From positions 1-59,038 of the forward strand of contig CACMNZ010000004.1 of NCBI GenBank assembly GCA_902615165.1: a stretch of DNA of 59,038 nucleotides, in the 5' to 3' direction. The notes below the pieces were generated by a model. The model had not been told where the DNA came from. It was given only the letters and a program-made list of their open reading frames with translations, and ran no database searches. The first letter of the stretch is position 1. The number at the start of each line of letters is the position of its first letter. Source of the DNA: an uncultured Prochlorococcus sp. GTDB taxonomy: Bacteria > Cyanobacteriota > Cyanobacteriia > PCC-6307 > Cyanobiaceae. Both the position numbers and the translations under genes were made by a program. Below are positions 36,223-44,734 of this stretch, one piece after another.

Positions 36223-37266
36223 TTAAATATCTTTAAATGATTCTTTGATTAAAACCTGAATTACTACAGCTAATGGAAGAGAAAGTATTAAGCCTAATGG
36301 ACCAAAAATGAATGTAAATCCAAATTGTGAAATTAATGTTAAACCAGGAAGTAAGTTTGCTTTTTTCTTCATAATAGATGGCATTATTATATAACTTTCA
36401 ATATTTTGAATGATTACATATGCTCCTAAAACGGCCAGTGGTTTCCAAAAATTATCTAGTAGTGCAATTGAGATTGGAAATATCCCACTAATAACTGGAC
36501 CTATATTTGGAATAATGTTAAGAACCATTGCTATTAAAGCATTTGACACAACATATTTGACGTCTAATATAGACAGAACTATTAATGATAATATACCTAC
36601 TGATAATGAGCTTATGACCATAGAAAAGGTCCAATTTGCTAATGCAGTATTGCATTTTTCCAGAATATTTCTAAATTTGTTGCGATAATTTTTTGGAATT
36701 AATAGAAGCATATTTTCTTTATATTGTTTTGGTTCAATAGAAATCATTAAACTCACTGCTAATACGAATATTAATTTCAAAAGACCTGAACCAAGATTCC
36801 CGGCTATATTTATTAAATTTTTAAAACTTTCTTGAATGGCTTTTGCAATAGTTGAGGCATCTGGAATAGTTACTACATTATTTATAAGACTAAAAATGTC
36901 TATAACATTTTCTGATTGTTCACCATATAATAAAATATTAAATTTATTCAGGTTTGTATTAATCAAAATATTTATTCTTGATAAACCATTTGGAATATCA
37001 ACTAGTATTTCATTGAATTCTTTTATAAACGGAGGTAATACAAGAATAAATATAGTAAATACTATTACTGATATAACAGTTAAGACTAGAAACAATGACA
37101 GCGGTCGGGGTATTTTTAATCCCTTTTGTATTTGATTACATAAATTACATACAATATTTGAAATTACTAATGAACAAATTATTAAGAGAAGAAAATCTCT
37201 TAAAGTCCATACTATTAACGAAGTGATTAAAATTACAACTAACTTGAAATATGAAGAACTATTCAA
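36223..37266 (-). CDS. AI-2E/PerM family membrane protein
   Basis: A 347-aa membrane protein of the AI-2E transporter (PerM/YhhQ-type) superfamily. It has paired N-terminal helices, a periplasmic helical region (about residues 85-150), and the conserved C-terminal LNIIPNIGPVISGIFPISIALL near 238-259 and LGLILSLPLAVVIQVLI near 323-339. Family members are permease-like, some acting as Na+/H+ antiporters; the name does not prove autoinducer transport. It is convergent with the 59-aa gene (3 nt apart) and lies 13 nt downstream of psb28 on the same strand. Confidence 0.86.
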   Translation of the reverse strand: MNSSSYFKLVVILITSLIVWTLRDFLLLIICSLVISNIVCNLCNQIQKGLKIPRPLSLFLVLTVISVIVFTIFILVLPPFIKEFNEILVDIPNGLSRINILINTNLNKFNILLYGEQSENVIDIFSLINNVVTIPDASTIAKAIQESFKNLINIAGNLGSGLLKLIFVLAVSLMISIEPKQYKENMLLLIPKNYRNKFRNILEKCNTALANWTFSMVISSLSVGILSLIVLSILDVKYVVSNALIAMVLNIIPNIGPVISGIFPISIALLDNFWKPLAVLGAYVIIQNIESYIIMPSIMKKKANLLPGLTLISQFGFTFIFGPLGLILSLPLAVVIQVLIKESFKDI

Positions 37267-37279
37267 TTTTCACAATATT

Positions 37280-37633
37280 CTACTTCTTTTCAGAATATCC
37301 TAATCCATTTGATTTGGCATAACTATTTGCAAATCTCATAAATCTATCAAAGTCAGATGGGTTCTTCCAAATATATACTGCTTCTAAAAATATTGGTTCT
37401 CCATCAACAAACCTTACTTTAACTTCCCTAGTTAGTATTTCACCTTCTGAGTCAATCATACGCATGCCTGTGATTTCGCCATCCGTAATTGAAGATAATG
37501 CCTGAGGTTTTTCGAACAAAAATAAAGCTTGACCGGTGGTACCATCCTTACTCCTAGTGAGTCTAATTTCAGGCACTACAGGTTCATCAGTTCCATCATA
37601 AAATTGTATTTTTGCAGTTTTATTTGCTGTCAT
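37280..37633 (-). CDS. psb28: Photosystem II assembly protein Psb28
   Basis: Binds CP47-containing photosystem II assembly intermediates on the cytoplasmic face and protects them during repair. The 117-aa protein matches the family throughout: [21 protein letters not shown] near residues 8-28 split by a turn, [25 protein letters not shown] near 52-65, and VRFVDGEP leading to [20 protein letters not shown]. Length is normal. It is followed by the AI-2E family gene on the same strand. Confidence 0.97.
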   Translation of the reverse strand: MTANKTAKIQFYDGTDEPVVPEIRLTRSKDGTTGQALFLFEKPQALSSITDGEITGMRMIDSEGEILTREVKVRFVDGEPIFLEAVYIWKNPSDFDRFMRFANSYAKSNGLGYSEKK

Positions 37634-37692
37634 AATGTTAGTTTAATAATTTATTATCTTAGGAAATATTTTTCACATTCGTTTGTAGTTAT

Positions 37693-38733
37693 TTATAAAA
37701 CATTATTTACTAACTCTAGGATACATTCATCATATTTTTTGTCGGTTAAATCTAATATCTTTATATTTGTTTTGCCAACCTTTTCATATTCATAACATTT
37801 ATCGTAATAATCTAGTACTGATTTGCAAACTAAATCCCATCTCTCATTATTAATTGATTCGAGAGCTATTTTTGTTCTTTGTGGCCCTAATCTTTTTTTA
37901 ATCCTTAATACAGATTCTTGGAGTTCTTCTTTCTTAAAAACACTATATGTATCTATCAACTCATCTAACCTGTTAGATTCGCTCCTTATAATTTCTATTC
38001 TCCTAGAATTTTTCATTTGATTAAAGAATTCATGGGGTATTTTGCATTTGCCTATATTTGCACTTTCAGCTTCTACAAAAATATTATTAGAAATTTTAAA
38101 GGAATATAATTTTTCTGCAATTTTATTTTCAAATTGTTCATTTGAAGGTTGATCTTTCATTCCTAAACCTCCAAATGTACTTCCTCTATGACAAGCAAAT
38201 CCTTCAAGATCAATAGTTTGATATTTATATTTCCCTAGTAATGATAATAATCTTGTCTTCCCTGTTCCTGTTTTTCCGCCAATTACTACTATATTTAACT
38301 TTTTTGAGAAACTATCTAATACCCATCTTCTATATATTTTATATCCTCCCTTAAGTGTTATTGGATTTAATTTATATTTATCTAGTAGCCAAGCAATGCT
38401 TTGTGAACGCATTCCACCTCTAGAGCAATATATTCTGATAAAAAATTCATTATTTTTATTAGGAATAGTTTTATAAGAGTCAATACTCATGAATAAATTA
38501 TCAAGAAGTAATTCCATTTTTTTTTCAAAAAATTTTAAACCCTCTATGACAGCTTTTTTTCTTCCTTCTTTTTTATAAATCGTGCCAATAATTGATCTCT
38601 CGTCATTATCAAATAATGGAATGTTAATAGAATTAGGCATGTGTCCTTTATAATATTCACCTGGGCTCCTAACATCTATGAGTGGTCCTTTAAAACTACT
38701 AAATTTCTCTAGTTCTTTTCTTTTGAAATACAT
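37693..38733 (-). CDS. mnmH: tRNA 2-selenouridine/geranyl-2-thiouridine synthase
   Basis: Modifies the wobble 2-thiouridine of certain tRNAs. The 346-aa protein has an N-terminal rhodanese domain, with LIDVRSPGEYYKGHMPNSIN near residues 18-37 and the catalytic IYCSRGGMRSQSIAWLL near 98-114 (Cys100), then a P-loop domain with IGGKTGTGKTRLL near 150-162. The segment GFACHRGSTFGGLGMKDQPS is typical of MnmH/SelU. No selD is in the window, so whether selenium or geranyl chemistry dominates cannot be told. Confidence 0.93.
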   Translation of the reverse strand: MYFKRKELEKFSSFKGPLIDVRSPGEYYKGHMPNSINIPLFDNDERSIIGTIYKKEGRKKAVIEGLKFFEKKMELLLDNLFMSIDSYKTIPNKNNEFFIRIYCSRGGMRSQSIAWLLDKYKLNPITLKGGYKIYRRWVLDSFSKKLNIVVIGGKTGTGKTRLLSLLGKYKYQTIDLEGFACHRGSTFGGLGMKDQPSNEQFENKIAEKLYSFKISNNIFVEAESANIGKCKIPHEFFNQMKNSRRIEIIRSESNRLDELIDTYSVFKKEELQESVLRIKKRLGPQRTKIALESINNERWDLVCKSVLDYYDKCYEYEKVGKTNIKILDLTDKKYDECILELVNNVL

Positions 38734-38768
38734 GGATAGTTTTTATTTTTTTTGATAGATTTTTTAAA

Positions 38769-39488
38769 ATGAATAACAAAGAACTAGATAACTATAATAA
38801 TCCTACATTAGATCTGATTAAAAAATTTGTAGATTCTAATCAAAGAAAAAGAATAAATTCATTAACTCAAATAGAATCTGAAGTCGAAAATATTTTTAAT
38901 CTTGGCCCTTCACTTTTTGATATCTTTGATAATGATGGAGATGACTGGGCTGCTGGTTGGATATTGCAAGTTTTAAAAAAATTTAAACCTGAATTCTTTG
39001 AAAACTCTAAATTCAATAATTGGTTTAATACATATTCAGATATTGATATTAATTATGAAGATTTGCAATTGATTTTAGTTGAGCAAAAATTTGAAGAGGC
39101 AGATAGATTAACAAGTACCTACTTAAGGAAATTAGCTGGAAAATTGGCTGAGAAACGTGGTTATGTTTTCTATAGTGAAGTTAAAAATATGTCAGGTAAA
39201 GACCTACAAACAATAGATAGATTATGGACTATTTATTCTACTGGTAGATTTGGATTCTCAATTCAAGCAAAGATATTAAAATCAGTTGGTAAAAAATATG
39301 AATTAATGTGGCCGAAAATAGGTTGGAAAAAAGAAGGCGTATGGACTAGATATCCTGGATCTTTTCGCTGGTCATTGGATGCTCCTGATGGACATATGCC
39401 TTTAATAAATCAACTAAGAGGCGTACGACTTATGGACTCCATACTGCGACATCCTGCTATTGCAGAGAGACATGATAATATTCTTTAA
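38769..39488 (+). CDS. gun4: GUN4 tetrapyrrole-binding regulator of Mg-chelatase
   Basis: Binds protoporphyrin IX and Mg-protoporphyrin and activates Mg-chelatase at the start of chlorophyll synthesis. The 239-aa protein has an N-terminal helical domain (about residues 1-85) and the GUN4 core: LILVEQKFEEADRLTSTYLRKLAG near 101-124 split over two helices, LQTIDRLWTIYSTGRFGFSIQAKI near 146-169, GWKKEGVWTRYPGSFRWSLDAPDGHMP near 188-214 in three parts, and a C-terminal LMDSILRHPAIAERH. It is divergent from mnmH across a 35-nt spacer and is followed by the RsbW-like gene. Confidence 0.95.
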   Translation: MNNKELDNYNNPTLDLIKKFVDSNQRKRINSLTQIESEVENIFNLGPSLFDIFDNDGDDWAAGWILQVLKKFKPEFFENSKFNNWFNTYSDIDINYEDLQLILVEQKFEEADRLTSTYLRKLAGKLAEKRGYVFYSEVKNMSGKDLQTIDRLWTIYSTGRFGFSIQAKILKSVGKKYELMWPKIGWKKEGVWTRYPGSFRWSLDAPDGHMPLINQLRGVRLMDSILRHPAIAERHDNIL

Positions 39489-39536
39489 ATCGAGGTATTT
39501 AATAAGTTAAAATTAAGACAGTATCAAAATATTATT

Positions 39537-39971
39537 ATGTCCTTACTTCGGGGCAAAAATATTTTAAAAAAATTCTTTAAAAGACCAAATATTAACTGGT
39601 CAAACTTCGAATTCGGATCATCATTACAGTTAAATGATTTTGTAGATCAATTATTAGAACCTATTGAAAATTCTGAATCAACCTACCTTATAAAACTTGG
39701 TTTACATGAGGCTCTAGTTAACGCAGTAAAACATGGAAATAAATTAGATCCTAAAAAAAATATTAGAGTAAGAAGAATAATTACTCCTAATTGGTGTGTT
39801 TGGCAAATTCAAGACCAAGGTAACGGTCTAGAAATAAAAAAAAGAGATTATAAATTACCAAAAAAAATAAGTAGTGTAAGTGGGCGTGGCCTTTACATCA
39901 TTAATGAATGTTTTGATGACATTAGATGGAGTAGTAAAGGTAATAGGCTTCAGTTGGCTTTAAAAAGATGA
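39537..39971 (+). CDS. RsbW-like anti-sigma regulatory ATPase
   Basis: A 144-aa GHKL ATPase of the RsbW/SpoIIAB type, which binds sigma factors or STAS proteins. It has the N box LHEALVNAVKHGN near residues 57-69, G1 IQDQGNGLE near 92-100 and G2 VSGRGLYIIN near 116-125. No sensor or transmembrane part is fused. The natural partner class is the STAS protein encoded at 15236. Its 3' end overlaps the convergent small gene by 22 nt. Confidence 0.87.
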   Translation: MSLLRGKNILKKFFKRPNINWSNFEFGSSLQLNDFVDQLLEPIENSESTYLIKLGLHEALVNAVKHGNKLDPKKNIRVRRIITPNWCVWQIQDQGNGLEIKKRDYKLPKKISSVSGRGLYIINECFDDIRWSSKGNRLQLALKR

Positions 39972-40213
39972 TTTTTACTAGGGCATGGTTGATCTACGTT
40001 AATTTCTTTTAACCATTTAATACTTTCTTCTATATACTCAATAGTTTCCTTTTCATTACAAGAAATAATTAAATGGCATAATCCCGCCGAAATTAGTTCT
40101 GCAGATCTTTTATATTTATTTCCTTTATCTTTATGCCAACTAGAATGATCAATTTTTAATTTGTCATTAAGACTTTGAACAAGCTGAATAGTTTCTTTAT
40201 CCCAATAGGTCAT
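39950..40213 (-). CDS. Small cyanobacterial helical protein, 87 aa
   Basis: Soluble 87-aa protein with Trp-rich helices: MTYWDKETIQLVQSLNDKL, then SSWHKDKGNKYKRSAELIS and LCHLIISCNEKETIEYIEESIKWL, ending DQPCPSKNHLFKAN. It resembles an uncharacterised picocyanobacterial family (perhaps DUF6439; not certain). It follows the methyltransferase gene (12 nt) on the minus strand and overlaps the end of the RsbW-like gene by 22 nt tail to tail. Confidence 0.65.
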   Translation of the reverse strand: MTYWDKETIQLVQSLNDKLKIDHSSWHKDKGNKYKRSAELISAGLCHLIISCNEKETIEYIEESIKWLKEINVDQPCPSKNHLFKAN

Positions 40214-40225
40214 AGAATTTTTTAT

Positions 40226-41281
40226 TTACTTTACAGCAGACCATACTTTGGTCATAAAAAAGGATTTTGATTTTACATCTTTAAACCCTACTTCCTCTAT
40301 TTTGGAATCAATATCCTCTTTTATGTAATCACAATAAAAAGGCTCATGAAAAGATTTATAGAAGTTTTCCATTACAGATGTAAAAGCAGGTGAATCACTT
40401 ATTTGAATTGAATCGGCTAATACTAATATCCCCCCAGGCTCAAGAACTCTAAAAAATTCATTTAATACTTTTGCTCTAATTGTTCTAGGTAATTCATGAA
40501 ATAAGTAAACACAAGAAATGCATTGAAAACTATCATTTTCAAAAGGTAATTCTTCAGCATTAGCTTTTATTAATTGAATTAAATCTCCATCTAAATCTGA
40601 AATATATCTACTTGCCTCTTTTAAATATGAATCAGATAAATCAATTCCTGCAATTTTTTCTTTAGGAAATGCGGCTCTTAATTGTTTTAATGTTCTTCCT
40701 GATCCTGTAGCTACATCAAGTATTTTTATAGAGCTTTTTTTTCTATCACTAAAATTTTTAAGTCCTTCTTTTATTGGCTTAATTATTCTTCTCCTCATTG
40801 AGTCAGCACTTCCATTGAAAAGTATCTCTACTTGTAGGTCATAAATGCTAGCTGAAAAATCTGATAAATAACCATCTGTTTGATGATGAAAATTTCTCAA
40901 GTAATATTGAGGATAATTATCCTTATCAATTGATTTTGGCAGATCATCAAAGTTTTGTTTTCTTCGTCTATCCCAAGTATTAGGCATATCGAGCCAAATT
41001 TTGGGATATTGAGTTAAATATCTAAGCCATGGCTCGTCAAATAATAATTTTTTTGGATATATATTTTTTTCCGCATCATTCCAATCTTCCTCTCTTAAAA
41101 TATCCATTGAATTTTGGATTTGCATTAGTAGATCCTTATCTATATCAAAATTTTCAAGCCTCGAATCTGGCAGAATAAAATTCATTAATCTTGAACTAAT
41201 CTGCTTGTGAGCGAAACCTGCAATGCTTTTACTTTGTTGTAGCGTTTTATATGCAATTTTTGAAATAGATTCCCTAGCCAT
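40226..41281 (-). CDS. Class I SAM-dependent methyltransferase
   Basis: A 351-aa protein with an N-terminal helical region (about residues 1-185) and a Rossmann methyltransferase domain: KILDVATGSGRTLKQL near 186-201 (SAM loop), KIAGIDLSDSYL near 209-220 (acidic residue for the ribose), ANAEELPFENDSFQCISCVYLFHELP near 244-269, and LEPGGILVLADSIQ near 290-303. The fold places it among Ubie/small-molecule methyltransferases. The substrate cannot be determined from sequence or neighbours. Confidence 0.87.
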   Translation of the reverse strand: MARESISKIAYKTLQQSKSIAGFAHKQISSRLMNFILPDSRLENFDIDKDLLMQIQNSMDILREEDWNDAEKNIYPKKLLFDEPWLRYLTQYPKIWLDMPNTWDRRRKQNFDDLPKSIDKDNYPQYYLRNFHHQTDGYLSDFSASIYDLQVEILFNGSADSMRRRIIKPIKEGLKNFSDRKKSSIKILDVATGSGRTLKQLRAAFPKEKIAGIDLSDSYLKEASRYISDLDGDLIQLIKANAEELPFENDSFQCISCVYLFHELPRTIRAKVLNEFFRVLEPGGILVLADSIQISDSPAFTSVMENFYKSFHEPFYCDYIKEDIDSKIEEVGFKDVKSKSFFMTKVWSAVK

Positions 41282-41383
41282 TTTTCAATTTATATATATA
41301 TATTTCAACAAAAATAAAATGAATTTGAGAATATTTTGTGATATTTCTCAAATTGATTAATTTAAACTAATAACTTCTTGTAA

Positions 41384-42805
41384 TTATGCATCGTAATACA
41401 TGAAGAATTCATGTGGATGAGGTCTTTGTCTTAGTTGTTGTACCTCTTCGTATTTTATATCAATAAAGTTATCAATAAAATCTTCAGTAAATACTCCACC
41501 AGCTAATAAATAATCCTTATCTGCTTTTAGTGCATTAAGTGAGTCATTTAGAGATGAAGGTACCGTATCAATTTTTGCAAGTTCATCAGCTGGAAGTTCA
41601 AATAAATCTACATCTACTCCATCACCAGGATCAATTTGATTTTTAATTCCATCAATACCAGCAAGCATCATTACTGAAAAAGCTAAGTAAGGATTTGCAA
41701 GTGCATCACCTGATCTGAATTCTAATCTTTTAGCTTTAGGGCTTGGACCTGTTAATGGTATTCTTACTGCAGCTGATCTATTACCCTCAGAATAAACTAG
41801 ATTTACAGGTGCTTCGAATCCTGGAACCAATCGTTTATAACTATTTGTGGTTGGGTTGGTAAATGCTAAGAATGATGGAGCATGCTTAAGGATACCTCCG
41901 ATATACCATCTTGCAGTTTGAGATAAATTTGCATATGCTCCTTCACCAAAAAATAGTGGCTGACCGCTCTTCCATAAACTTTGGTGAACATGCATTCCAG
42001 TTCCATTATCGTTGAATACAGGCTTGGGCATAAACGTTGCAGTTTTCCCATATTTTTTAGCAACATTCCTAACAACGTATTTATAAGTCATTACGTTATC
42101 AGCAGAATTTATTAATGAATCGAATTTCATTCCAAGCTCGTGTTGACCGGCACCAGCAACTTCATGGTGATGCTTTTCGGTGGGTATGCCTAATTCACCC
42201 ATTAAAAGAAGCATTTCAGATCTGATGTCTTGCGCAGTATCATTTGGAGAAACTGGGAAATAACCTTCTTTGTATTGGATCTTGTATCCTAAATTACCAC
42301 CTTCTTCAATTCTTCCTGTGTTCCATGGAGCTTCAATTGTATCTACACTGTAAAAACAAGAACCTTCTTTTGAGTCGTATCTCACGTCATCAAATAAGAA
42401 GAATTCTGGTTCTGGTCCAAAAAATGCTGTATCAGCAATCCCAGTAGATTCTAAGTACTTTAAAGCTTTTTGAGCTAAAGATCTTGGGCATCTATCATAA
42501 GGCTCGCCACTTCTAGGCTCTTGTATAGAGCAAATCATACTTAGTGTTTTATGTTTGTAAAAAGGATCTATCCACGCTGTACTTGCATCGGGGACCATTG
42601 ACATATCGGAAGCATTAATCGCTTTCCAACCTCTTATTGATGAACCATCAAATGCTAGACCTTCTGTAAATGAATCCTCTTCTATCATGTCTGATGTAAG
42701 AGTTAAATGTTGCCATTTACCATGGATGTCTGTGAATTTTAAATCGATGAGTTCAATTCCTTCATCTTTTATTTGACTTAAAACATCTTGTGGAGACTTA
42801 GACAT
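41384..42805 (-). CDS. glnA: Glutamine synthetase type I
   Basis: Central ammonium-assimilating enzyme. From ATG 42805 it is 473 aa, the length of cyanobacterial GSI; a longer in-frame ATG at 42862 would put the promoter inside the gene and is rejected. Motifs include [14 protein letters not shown] near the N-terminus, the beta-grasp [11 protein letters not shown], metal ligands in [34 protein letters not shown] and [10 protein letters not shown]. Expression is probably driven by NtcA (site at 42856). No GS inactivating-factor gene lies beside it. Confidence 0.97.
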   Translation of the reverse strand: MSKSPQDVLSQIKDEGIELIDLKFTDIHGKWQHLTLTSDMIEEDSFTEGLAFDGSSIRGWKAINASDMSMVPDASTAWIDPFYKHKTLSMICSIQEPRSGEPYDRCPRSLAQKALKYLESTGIADTAFFGPEPEFFLFDDVRYDSKEGSCFYSVDTIEAPWNTGRIEEGGNLGYKIQYKEGYFPVSPNDTAQDIRSEMLLLMGELGIPTEKHHHEVAGAGQHELGMKFDSLINSADNVMTYKYVVRNVAKKYGKTATFMPKPVFNDNGTGMHVHQSLWKSGQPLFFGEGAYANLSQTARWYIGGILKHAPSFLAFTNPTTNSYKRLVPGFEAPVNLVYSEGNRSAAVRIPLTGPSPKAKRLEFRSGDALANPYLAFSVMMLAGIDGIKNQIDPGDGVDVDLFELPADELAKIDTVPSSLNDSLNALKADKDYLLAGGVFTEDFIDNFIDIKYEEVQQLRQRPHPHEFFMYYDA

Positions 42806-42827
42806 AACTTTTGAGATACCTTCTATG

Positions 42828-42869
42828 AAATTAATAACTTGATGATTCTTATTATGTATCAACCGTAAC
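42828..42869 (-). promoter_or_regulatory. Candidate NtcA-activated promoter of glnA
   Basis: On the minus strand GTTACGGTTGATAC (42869-42856) fits the NtcA box GTAN8TAC with one mismatch in the left half (GTT). It is followed after 22 nt by TAATTT (42833-42828), which fits the -10 form TAN3T at the spacing typical of NtcA class II promoters. Transcription would start about 15 nt before ATG 42805. Spacing and position support the assignment, though the left half-site is imperfect. Confidence 0.6.
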
Positions 42870-42967
42870 TTTTTTCAACACTAGATGTCTTCTTTGAGTG
42901 TTTCAAGTCATAACTTTAATAATTATTTACTTAATTATTTAAATTGAATTAAATTCTATAAAAAAAT

Positions 42968-42981
42968 ATCGCTTAAGCGAT
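42968..42981. promoter_or_regulatory. 14-bp perfect palindrome in the glnA / aminotransferase spacer
   Basis: ATCGCTTAAGCGAT is a perfect inverted repeat, rich in G+C compared with its surroundings, 39 nt upstream of the aminotransferase start. It is too short and lacks a T-run, so it does not look like a terminator. It may be an operator for the plus-strand gene. It does not match NtcA or LexA boxes. Confidence 0.4.
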
Positions 42982-43019
42982 GATATTAGTCTAATTTAAA
43001 AGTAATTGAATGTAATGCT

Positions 43020-44204
43020 TTGACAGAAGCAAAACTTTTTCCGGCTTTAAATAAAGAGAATTTATCTCATTTTTCAAAGACTTATGTTCCCCCCAGACTT
43101 TTATTAGGACCAGGACCTTCAAACGCACATCCAGAAGTCTTAGGAGCTCTTTCTTTAAATCCTATTGGTCATTTAGATGAGGCATATATCTCATTGATGT
43201 CTGACGTTCAGAAACTCTTAAGGTATACCTGGCAGTGCAATAATCGTATTACACTCCCGATGAGCGGCACTGGTAGTGCAGCGATGGAAGCTTCAATAGC
43301 TAATTTTATTGAAGAAGGCGAAAAAATTCTTATTGCTAAAAAAGGATATTTTGGAGATAGATTAGTTGATATGGCAACTAGATATAAAGCTCAAGTTTCC
43401 TTTATTGAAAAACCATGGGGTGAAGCTTTCACTTATGAGGAAATTAAGTATGAGATAGAGACTAAAAAACCTGCTATTTTTGCTATTGTCCATGCTGAAA
43501 CATCTAGTGGTGTTTTACAACCTCTTGATGGTATTGGGGATATTTGTAGAAAAAATAATTGCTTGTTCTTAGTTGATGCTGTTACTTCACTTGGCGCTTT
43601 AGAATTATTGATAGATGAATGGAAAATTGATTTAGCATACAGTTGTAGTCAAAAGGGATTAAGTTGTCCCCCTGGATTAAGCCCTTTTACAATGAATAAA
43701 AGAGCTGAAGAAAAACTAGGTTCAAGAAAAACAAAAGTACCTAACTGGTACTTAGATTTATCTCTATTAAATAAGTATTGGGGTTCTGATCGTGTTTACC
43801 ATCATACTGCTCCAGTAAACATGAATTTTGCGATTCGTGAAGGTTTACGTTTAATTGCGAATGAGGGTTTAGAAAATGTTTGGTATAGACATAATACTAA
43901 TGCAAAGAAATTGTGGAATGGTTTAGAAGGTCTTGGAATGGAATTACATGTATCAGAAGATTATAGATTGCCAACTTTAACCACAGTTAAAATACCTCCA
44001 GCAGTTGATGGGGATGGTTTTAGAAATCATCTCTTAAGAAACTATGGAATTGAGATAGGAAATGGACTTGGAGAATTATCCGGGAAGGTGTGGCGTGTGG
44101 GCTTAATGGGTTTTAATTCATGTGAGGAGAATGTTGATAAATTATTAAACCTATTTGATACCGAGCTAAAGAAATTTTCTATTTTTGAGTCCTCAACTTT
44201 TTGA
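43020..44204 (+). CDS. Class V aminotransferase (serine/alanine-glyoxylate aminotransferase type)
   Basis: PLP enzyme likely acting in photorespiration (glyoxylate to glycine using serine or alanine). The 394-aa protein starts at TTG 43020. It has LLLGPGPSNAHPEVLGAL near residues 27-44, MSGTGSAAMEASIANF near 81-96, the cofactor Asp186 in LVDAVTSLG and the PLP Lys212 in CSQKGLSCPPGLS. Older annotations call this family soluble hydrogenase 42-kDa subunit, which the motifs do not support. Its end overlaps the convergent tadA by 26 nt. Confidence 0.9.
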   Translation: MTEAKLFPALNKENLSHFSKTYVPPRLLLGPGPSNAHPEVLGALSLNPIGHLDEAYISLMSDVQKLLRYTWQCNNRITLPMSGTGSAAMEASIANFIEEGEKILIAKKGYFGDRLVDMATRYKAQVSFIEKPWGEAFTYEEIKYEIETKKPAIFAIVHAETSSGVLQPLDGIGDICRKNNCLFLVDAVTSLGALELLIDEWKIDLAYSCSQKGLSCPPGLSPFTMNKRAEEKLGSRKTKVPNWYLDLSLLNKYWGSDRVYHHTAPVNMNFAIREGLRLIANEGLENVWYRHNTNAKKLWNGLEGLGMELHVSEDYRLPTLTTVKIPPAVDGDGFRNHLLRNYGIEIGNGLGELSGKVWRVGLMGFNSCEENVDKLLNLFDTELKKFSIFESSTF

Positions 44205-44691
44205 ACCAAATCTGTAAAATTTGACTGCATTCATATTCTAGGATACCTCCAATTATTTCCATTTTGTGATGAGCACTTTCATGTTTTGAAAGGTCAATTG
44301 AACCACCCAATCCACCTCTTTTCTTATCGTAAGCCCCGAAAATAACTTTACCCATCCGTGCTTGAATAAGTGCAGAGGAACACATAGTACAAGGTTCTAA
44401 ATTTGTGATAATAGTACATTCATTAAATCTCCAATCATTTTTTATTAGAGATGCCTGCCTAAGTGCCATTATCTCAGCATGACCCAATGGGTCTTTATTT
44501 ATATTCCTTCTGTTAACCCCTCTCCCGATACATCTTCCTCTCTCATCTAAAATTATTGAACAGATTGGTAACTCAATTTTCCCAATTTCTTTGGATCTTC
44601 TTAATATTGAATTCATCCACAAAGTGTATTTTGAATTATTTTTTTTTGGTTGTTCTTCATTACTATTTCCATTTTCAAAAATATATCTCAT
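44179..44691 (-). CDS. tadA: tRNA-specific adenosine deaminase
   Basis: Converts A34 to inosine in tRNA-Arg(ACG). The 170-aa protein has the zinc/catalytic HAE at residues 71-73 (PLGHAEIMALRQA) and the PCxxC motif LEPCTMCSSALIQARM with Cys101 and Cys104. About 25 polar residues precede the deaminase fold, slightly longer than E. coli TadA. It overlaps the aminotransferase gene tail to tail by 26 nt. Confidence 0.93.
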   Translation of the reverse strand: MRYIFENGNSNEEQPKKNNSKYTLWMNSILRRSKEIGKIELPICSIILDERGRCIGRGVNRRNINKDPLGHAEIMALRQASLIKNDWRFNECTIITNLEPCTMCSSALIQARMGKVIFGAYDKKRGGLGGSIDLSKHESAHHKMEIIGGILEYECSQILQIWFKKLRTQK

Positions 44692-44734
44692 TTACCAAGA
44701 TTGAGAATAGAATTATTAATAGATATCTTATCTG

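Noticed and set aside
42806..42862. N-terminal extension of glnA to ATG 42862
   Set aside because: It would place the NtcA-like box and -10 element inside the coding sequence and adds 19 residues not found in GSI enzymes.
43020..44204. Hydrogenase small subunit (older name for this family)
   Set aside because: PLP lysine and class V aminotransferase motifs are present; there are no iron-sulfur or nickel-binding motifs.
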